A DNA stretch of 5,791 nt, taken from assembly GCA_003244125.1 (NCBI GenBank), contig QHBL01000321.1, positions 1-5,791 of the forward strand, in the 5' to 3' direction. This document shows positions 5,649 through 5,791 of this stretch, one piece after another. A program made the translations under genes and the position numbers. The stretch's first letter is position 1; each line of letters begins with the position of its first letter. The notes beneath the pieces are model-generated. The model did not search any database and was not told where the DNA came from. It saw only the letters and a program-made list of their open reading frames with translations. This DNA comes from Chthoniobacterales bacterium. GTDB lineage: Bacteria > Verrucomicrobiota > Verrucomicrobiae > Chthoniobacterales > UBA10450.

Positions 5649-5791
5649 TTAAAGTGACGTGCACGGTGGCATTCCTTTTCTTTGCGGCGGCAGCAGTGGG
5701 TGTCACGCGAAAATTCTCAGCTCTGAGCGTTCGCTCAACGGATGCAGCAGCGGTGTGCAAACGTTTTACCCATTCTTCTTCGGAACGGTAA
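5649..5791. other. Upstream leader of the membrane-protein gene; no confirmed gene
   Basis: These 143 bases hold no gene I can confirm. On the minus strand one frame entering from the edge stops at 5766-5768 (TAA, peptide ...TVPKKNG) and could be the tail of an upstream gene. Another frame (YRSEEEWVKRLHTAAA...) is open and looks protein-like but runs into the membrane-protein gene without a stop, so it can only be real if a frameshift ends it. A 14-base near-palindrome, TGAGCG-TT-CGCTCA at 5724-5737, lies here and may be an operator or a weak hairpin. A promoter for the membrane-protein gene is probable but not identified. Confidence 0.4.

Noticed and set aside
4606..5760. A 384-codon minus-strand open frame overlapping the membrane-protein gene
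   Set aside because: Its translation is arginine/alanine/histidine-rich without motifs, while the other frame gives a coherent polytopic membrane protein with family signatures. It is a shadow of high-GC coding sequence.
1..5791. CRISPR array, tRNA, rRNA, transposase or phage genes
   Set aside because: No regularly spaced direct repeats, no cloverleaf sequences with tRNA landmarks, and no transposase, integrase or phage motifs were found on either strand.

Overview
The window looks like part of a chromosome from a GC-rich, free-living bacterium, most probably a Verrucomicrobiota (Chthoniobacterales / Udaeobacter-like) or similar soil lineage. This is an inference. It rests on protein families I recognise, on an intergenic repeat of the GTCATTCG type that I associate with Verrucomicrobiota and Planctomycetota, and on the scarcity of strong Shine-Dalgarno sites. 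No marker gene fixes the taxonomy.

The main content is a set of accessory genes that, from recalled family knowledge, travel with the high-affinity group 1h (Hhy) [NiFe] hydrogenases that oxidise atmospheric H2. On the minus strand, in transcription order, the left part holds a cysteine-rich DUF5947-like protein (2704-2078), a DUF6084-like protein (2067-1420) and a large uncharacterised protein (1304 to beyond position 1, C-terminus missing). Further right on the same strand is a NifU-domain protein (4587-3970) with the N-terminal extension I associate with hydrogenase loci. Its stop codon overlaps the start of a 62-residue hydrophilic protein (3973-3785) that has a perfect Shine-Dalgarno site. 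No hydrogenase small or large subunit and no hyp maturation gene lies in the window. If the assignment is right, they should lie nearby, most simply beyond position 1.

Between the two hydrogenase-linked blocks, on the plus strand, sit an intact helical-bundle protein (2792-3286) and a broken DUF892/YciF-type ferritin-like gene (3328-3742). The broken gene has lost roughly 30 codons and its reading frame in the middle. This pair splits the accessory set and creates a divergent intergenic region (2705-2791) and a convergent one (3743-3784).

The right end holds a minus-strand integral membrane protein of the lysylphosphatidylglycerol synthase transmembrane / UPF0104 family (5648-4635), 47 bases upstream of the NifU-like gene. 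It may be co-transcribed, but nothing ties it to hydrogenase function. The last 143 bases (5649-5791) hold no gene I can confirm. Non-coding structure includes a 24-base inverted repeat with a 56-base spacer at 1323-1426, whose right arm supplies the stop codon of the DUF6084-like gene, and a short dyad in the divergent region.
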